DNA from: Alphaproteobacteria bacterium
Lineage (GTDB): Bacteria > Pseudomonadota > Alphaproteobacteria > Micropepsales > Micropepsaceae
Assembly (NCBI GenBank): GCA_019508105.1
Contig: JAEKMB010000120.1
Span: 1 to 16,486 of the forward strand
Direction: 5' to 3'
DNA: 16,486 nt
In this document: positions 14,168-16,486 of the stretch, piece by piece
How positions within the stretch are numbered: position 1 is the stretch's first letter
Layout: the number at the start of each line of letters is the position of its first letter
Notes under the pieces: generated by a model
Seen by the model: only the letters and a program-made list of their open reading frames with translations
Databases searched by the model: none
Told to the model about the DNA's origin: nothing
Translations under genes and position numbers: made by a program

Positions 14168-14992
14168 TTAGATGGCGGATCCGAAGAAGTTACGCCGCCG
14201 GCGCAGGCTCCATCCGATCACGAACAGTCCGGCGCCCAGGATCGCAAGCGAAGCGGGTTCCGGCACCGTATTGGCGAACAGGTCATCGCTGCCGCCAATC
14301 GGGAAGTCGGCGCCTGAGACCTGGCGGGCGTTGCCCACAAAGGCCAGGTCGGCCGTCGTGTTGTTGAAGCCGGTGCTGAAGGTGTTGGTGTCGAAGAAAT
14401 GCGCGGCGTCACCGCCGACGACATTGAGGAAGGCATCGCCTTGGGCATTGCCGCTGAACTCGGCAAGGCTGTTGCCAGGCACGAAGATGTGCATGGTGTC
14501 ACCGAAGCTGTCAAAAACAGCCGGCTGCAGGCTGAGGAACAGGGTACTTGAGACAGCATTGGAAAAGTCCGTCGCCTGGTTGCCGGTATTGAGGTCCGGA
14601 AGCGTGCTGTGGATGTAGTAGTTCAGCATGCCGCCGGTGAGATAGACGTCAAAGCCGGTTGAGCTGGGAACGATGGACCGCACTGTCAGGCCAGAAAACG
14701 AATCGGTCAGGAAAGTGCCTGCGCAACCCACCGTGGAGCACGGTTGCAGATAGGTGGTGGTTGAGCTGGGGAAATCCTGGATTTGATTCAGCACGCCTAC
14801 ACCGCTCAACACATCGCCCACTTGGGTAATCCTGGTTTCGCGGTCCACTTGCACGCTAAACACCGCCCCACCGGAGGCGCTGTCGATAGGAATGGTGATG
14901 CCGTCGACCGTAGCGGTCGGGACTGCCAGCGCTGCCGTCGCGCTCAATAAGCCGGCGGCGAGGGTGCCAAGAAAAAGTCCGTTAAGTCTCAT
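14168..14992 (-). CDS. PEP-CTERM sorted exoprotein, PepA (flocculation)-like
   Basis: A 274-aa secreted protein with the full exosortase sorting signal: signal peptide MRLNGLFLGTLAAGLL...ALA (residues 1-23), then at the C-terminus VPEPAS (243-248), a hydrophobic span (249-263) and RRRR (264-267), where exosortase would cleave. The body is Ser/Thr/Gly/Asn-rich with only two cysteines (86, 90). The stretch SGNAQGDAFLNVVGGDAAHFFDTNTF resembles the flocculation-associated protein PepA described in Zoogloea; this is by pattern and moderate. I chose ATG 14992 over 15004 because GGAG lies six bases before it and the sigma-54 start site would leave a normal ~22-base leader. Expected role: matrix or floc protein that works with the exopolysaccharide. 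Confidence 0.87.
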   Translation of the reverse strand: MRLNGLFLGTLAAGLLSATAALAVPTATVDGITIPIDSASGGAVFSVQVDRETRITQVGDVLSGVGVLNQIQDFPSSTTTYLQPCSTVGCAGTFLTDSFSGLTVRSIVPSSTGFDVYLTGGMLNYYIHSTLPDLNTGNQATDFSNAVSSTLFLSLQPAVFDSFGDTMHIFVPGNSLAEFSGNAQGDAFLNVVGGDAAHFFDTNTFSTGFNNTTADLAFVGNARQVSGADFPIGGSDDLFANTVPEPASLAILGAGLFVIGWSLRRRRNFFGSAI

Positions 14993-15024
14993 TGGATACT
15001 CCATAGATGCTGCCCCCGTTTCTT

Positions 15025-15041
15025 AGCAACCATCGTGCCAG
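15025..15041 (-). promoter_or_regulatory. Sigma-54 (-24/-12) promoter of the PEP-CTERM gene
   Basis: Minus strand: TGGCACG (15040-15034), four bases, TTGCT (15029-15025), matching the consensus TGGCACG-N4-TTGCW. The start would fall near 15014, 22 bases before the ATG at 14992. Exosortase systems of this kind are often controlled by the PrsK-PrsR two-component pair acting with sigma-54, so this is expected; neither regulator gene is in the window. Confidence 0.85.
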
Positions 15042-15064
15042 ATATAAATCAACGCAATATCAAT

Positions 15065-15111
15065 CACTTACATAACATTTTTCGGTCGCCTGTACGCTCC
15101 ACTTACAAAAC
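15065..15111 (-). promoter_or_regulatory. Two CACTTACA direct repeats, possible activator sites
   Basis: CACTTACATAAC (15065-15076) and CACTTACAAAAC (15100-15111) agree at 11 of 12 bases, 35 bases apart, upstream of the sigma-54 promoter by 25-71 bases. Sigma-54 needs an upstream-bound activator, and these are the only repeated words there. Identity as PrsR sites is a guess. Confidence 0.4.
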
Positions 15112-15124
15112 TTCGCGTGACCGC

Positions 15125-15140
15125 GCTTTATTCGTAAAGC
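15125..15140. repeat. Small inverted repeat between the two divergent promoters
   Basis: GCTTTA-TTCG-TAAAGC forms a six-pair hairpin with a TTCG loop, followed on the plus strand by CGTTTT. It separates the sigma-54 side from the EcfG side; it could be an insulating terminator or an operator. Confidence 0.35.
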
Positions 15141-15186
15141 CGTTTTGCAGGGTCTTTTTCCGGCCATAGCCCCCTTCTTGCTTGCG

Positions 15187-15211
15187 GGAACAACTGTCGG
15201 GTTGCCGCGTT
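15187..15211 (+). promoter_or_regulatory. EcfG promoter before the 62-aa gene and export genes
   Basis: GGAAC (15187-15191), 16 bases, CGTT (15208-15211), exact consensus. The -10 is 19 bases before the ATG at 15231. As only 73 bases separate that gene from the Wza-type gene, this promoter may also drive the export operon. Confidence 0.78.
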
Positions 15212-15230
15212 GTGACCGGCGGAGGGTTTC

Positions 15231-15419
15231 ATGTCGTATCTTGGCCTTGGTTCGTGGAGCGCCGCGCGGGCATTGCGCCTGGACGCGGCAGCGGCACGCC
15301 ATCTTGCCGCAACCCTCGGCCATCGCGCGGCGCGCGACCTGTCTGCCTTCGCCGCGGCTTTGGAAAGCGATGCGCGCGACTTCGACCGTGCGTTATTGAG
15401 GGGGCGCCCAACCGAATAA
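15231..15419 (+). CDS. 62-aa Ala-rich protein under a stress promoter
   Basis: I do not recognise this protein. It is Ala/Arg/Leu-rich and predicted helical: MSYLGLGSWSAARALRLDAA, then ATLGHRAARDLSAFAAALE and DARDFDRALLRG. No signal peptide or membrane segment is clear. Support for a real gene is contextual: GGAGGG four bases before the ATG, an exact EcfG promoter 19 bases upstream, and GC-rich codon use like its neighbours. It comes first on the plus strand, 73 bases before the polysaccharide export gene, so it may be co-transcribed with it and could be a stress-linked partner or regulator of export; that is inference. Confidence 0.55.
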   Translation: MSYLGLGSWSAARALRLDAAAARHLAATLGHRAARDLSAFAAALESDARDFDRALLRGRPTE

Positions 15420-15492
15420 ATCCGACCATTAGGCCGAATTTTCCATTCGCTATTGGGAGCGGCTTATTTGAAATCAACCAATTGGGGATAAC

Positions 15493-16131
15493 ATGACGCA
15501 GAGAAAATGGCGTGGCCCTTCGATTTTCCGGGGATTTGCCTTGCTCACCTTTGCCGCCTTGACGACGGCCGGTTGTGCGACGGGGCATATGGCGGATGCC
15601 AGCACCGTTTCTTCGCCCGGCTATCACGGAAACTACGTTATCGGCCCGGGCGACCAGCTGGAAATTTTTGTTTGGCACAATCCCGAACTGTCGGTGAAGG
15701 TGCCGGTCCGCCCGGACGGGAAAATGTCGATCCCTTTGGTTGAAGATATCGACTGCGAAGGGAAAACCCCGACCCAGCTTGCGCGCGTTATCGAACAAAG
15801 GTTAAAAACATTTGTTAATGACCCGGTGGTCACGGTCATTGTCAATGATTTCAACGGTCCGTACACGGCCCAAGTCCGGATCGTGGGCGAAGCTTCCAAG
15901 CCGCACTCGATCGCCTATCGCCAGGACATGACGATCCTGGACGCGATGATCGCGGTGGGCGGGCTGACCGCTTATGCGGCCGGAAATCGCACCACTCTGG
16001 TCCGGAATGAAAACGGCAAGCAGGAGAGCCTCAGGGTACGCCTGGACGACCTTTTGAAGGATGGTGACGTCGCCGCGAATGTGGCACTAAGGCCCGGCGA
16101 TATTATAATCGTGCCGCAAAGCTACTTCTAA
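15493..16131 (+). CDS. Polysaccharide export lipoprotein, Wza/EpsE type (TIGR03027, PEP-CTERM-associated)
   Basis: A 212-aa outer-membrane export protein through which the exopolysaccharide would leave the cell. It begins with a lipoprotein signal (hydrophobic FALLTFAALTTAGC; lipidated Cys28, though -3 is Thr rather than Leu). The poly_export domain starts at YVIGPGDQLEIFVWHNPELS (about 48-67), with VPVRPDGKMSIPLVEDI next; the second half carries VRIVGEASKPHSIAYR, ILDAMIAVGGLTAYAAGNR and a final LRPGDIIIVPQSYF. This pattern and length match the exosortase-associated subfamily, shorter than E. coli Wza. GGGG lies five bases before the ATG. The beta-barrel gene follows 54 bases downstream; usual next partners (chain-length protein, tyrosine kinase) would be beyond the window. 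Confidence 0.93.
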   Translation: MTQRKWRGPSIFRGFALLTFAALTTAGCATGHMADASTVSSPGYHGNYVIGPGDQLEIFVWHNPELSVKVPVRPDGKMSIPLVEDIDCEGKTPTQLARVIEQRLKTFVNDPVVTVIVNDFNGPYTAQVRIVGEASKPHSIAYRQDMTILDAMIAVGGLTAYAAGNRTTLVRNENGKQESLRVRLDDLLKDGDVAANVALRPGDIIIVPQSYF

Positions 16132-16152
16132 AGGGCGGCTGTAGGGGCGTAA

Positions 16153-16169
16153 ACTCGGCGGCACCGAGT
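16153..16169 (+). repeat. Small stem-loop between export and barrel genes
   Basis: ACTCGG pairs with CCGAGT around CGGCA, between the export gene stop and the barrel gene ATG. With no T run it is more likely an mRNA processing or attenuation element than a terminator. Confidence 0.3.
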
Positions 16170-16185
16170 CGAATTTGGGGGTAAA

Positions 16186-16486
16186 ATGGCCGCGGCCACC
16201 CGGGGCGGGATCGCAGCCCTTGCAGGTTATTTGTTGGCATTCGGACTGCCCGGCTGGCCTGCCACTCCGGCAAGGGCCCAGGTGCCGGTCCCGGCAGCTG
16301 TTACCAATCCCGGCCCCCAGATCGCCAACCCGTCTGATGTCGACGACAGCGTGGAGCAGGCCAGCGCCGCCGGCGAGGCTCCGCCTTTTTTCATCAATGC
16401 AGGCCTGGGCATCAGAGAAATTTACAATTCCAACGCGCTGGGGGTGCAGGGCGGCCGGTCGGACTGGATGACCCAGGGCCAAGCCG
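16186..16486 (+). CDS. Outer-membrane beta-barrel, PEP-CTERM-associated TIGR03016-like (3' end outside window)
   Basis: The first 100 codons of a gene running off the window. It starts at ATG 16186 with GGGGG four bases upstream. A signal peptide (about residues 1-30: ALAGYLLAFGLPGWPA, ending ATPARAQ) is followed by a Pro/Ala-rich linker, then at about 68-95 FFINAGLGIREIYNSNALG and GRSDWMTQ, which match the first strand of the exosortase-associated outer-membrane family TIGR03016 (G-V-x-E-x-Y-x-x-N followed by S-D-x-x-T). Role is unknown but it is a constant neighbour of exosortase-type polysaccharide genes, probably in secretion. Likely in one operon with the export lipoprotein. Confidence 0.72.
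   Translation, partial: MAAATRGGIAALAGYLLAFGLPGWPATPARAQVPVPAAVTNPGPQIANPSDVDDSVEQASAAGEAPPFFINAGLGIREIYNSNALGVQGGRSDWMTQGQA

Noticed and set aside
15229..15798. Minus-strand frame opposite the 62-aa gene and export gene
   Set aside because: Overlaps the export lipoprotein antisense; no promoter or family.
1..16486. CRISPR arrays, tRNA or rRNA genes, insertion sequences
   Set aside because: No regularly spaced repeats, no tRNA T-arm-like sequence with a cloverleaf, and no transposase frame was found by reading both strands.

Overview
The window reads as alphaproteobacterial DNA. Six places carry a perfect GGAAC-N16/17-CGTT motif, the promoter of the alphaproteobacterial general stress sigma factor EcfG, and each lies just upstream of a gene. 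The protein families fit: DUF6496, PRC-barrel, single-domain response regulators, small YRxRAxE proteins, a DUF1488-like protein, and an exosortase (PEP-CTERM) exopolysaccharide locus. I cannot name the genus. No rRNA, tRNA, CRISPR array or insertion sequence was seen.

Left part (1-3.7 kb): the 3' part of a P4-type tyrosine integrase gene, running in from outside the window, then a minus-strand group of small stress and signalling genes: a DUF6496 protein, a PRC-barrel protein, two single-domain response regulators and two small helical proteins. Middle (3.8-7.8 kb): a VanZ-like membrane protein, a SAM methyltransferase gene broken by an in-frame TAA, a large membrane GT39-like glycosyltransferase, an orphan HigA-type antitoxin-like regulator and a DUF1488-like protein.

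Right part (7.9-16.5 kb): the edge of an exosortase-associated exopolysaccharide locus. Plus strand: UDP-glucose 6-dehydrogenase, a secreted TPR protein and UDP-glucose 4-epimerase, followed after the minus-strand block by a 62-aa protein, a Wza-type export lipoprotein and the start of an outer-membrane beta-barrel protein. Minus strand, in transcription order: a PEP-CTERM protein resembling the flocculation protein PepA, a FeeM-like/TIGR03694 N-acyltransferase and an E1(ThiF)-nitroreductase fusion. No exosortase gene is in the window.

Together these genes would make UDP-glucuronate and UDP-galactose, export a polysaccharide, and secrete a PEP-CTERM protein, with an uncharacterised acyl-amino-acid branch (acyltransferase plus E1-nitroreductase). 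Regulation is the striking part. The PEP-CTERM gene has a near-perfect sigma-54 promoter. In the same intergenic region, facing the other way, an EcfG promoter precedes the small ORF and the export genes. Other EcfG promoters serve DUF6496, PRC-barrel, the HigA-like gene, the DUF1488-like gene and the TPR gene. The window therefore looks like a dense general-stress regulon joined to a biofilm/floc matrix locus.
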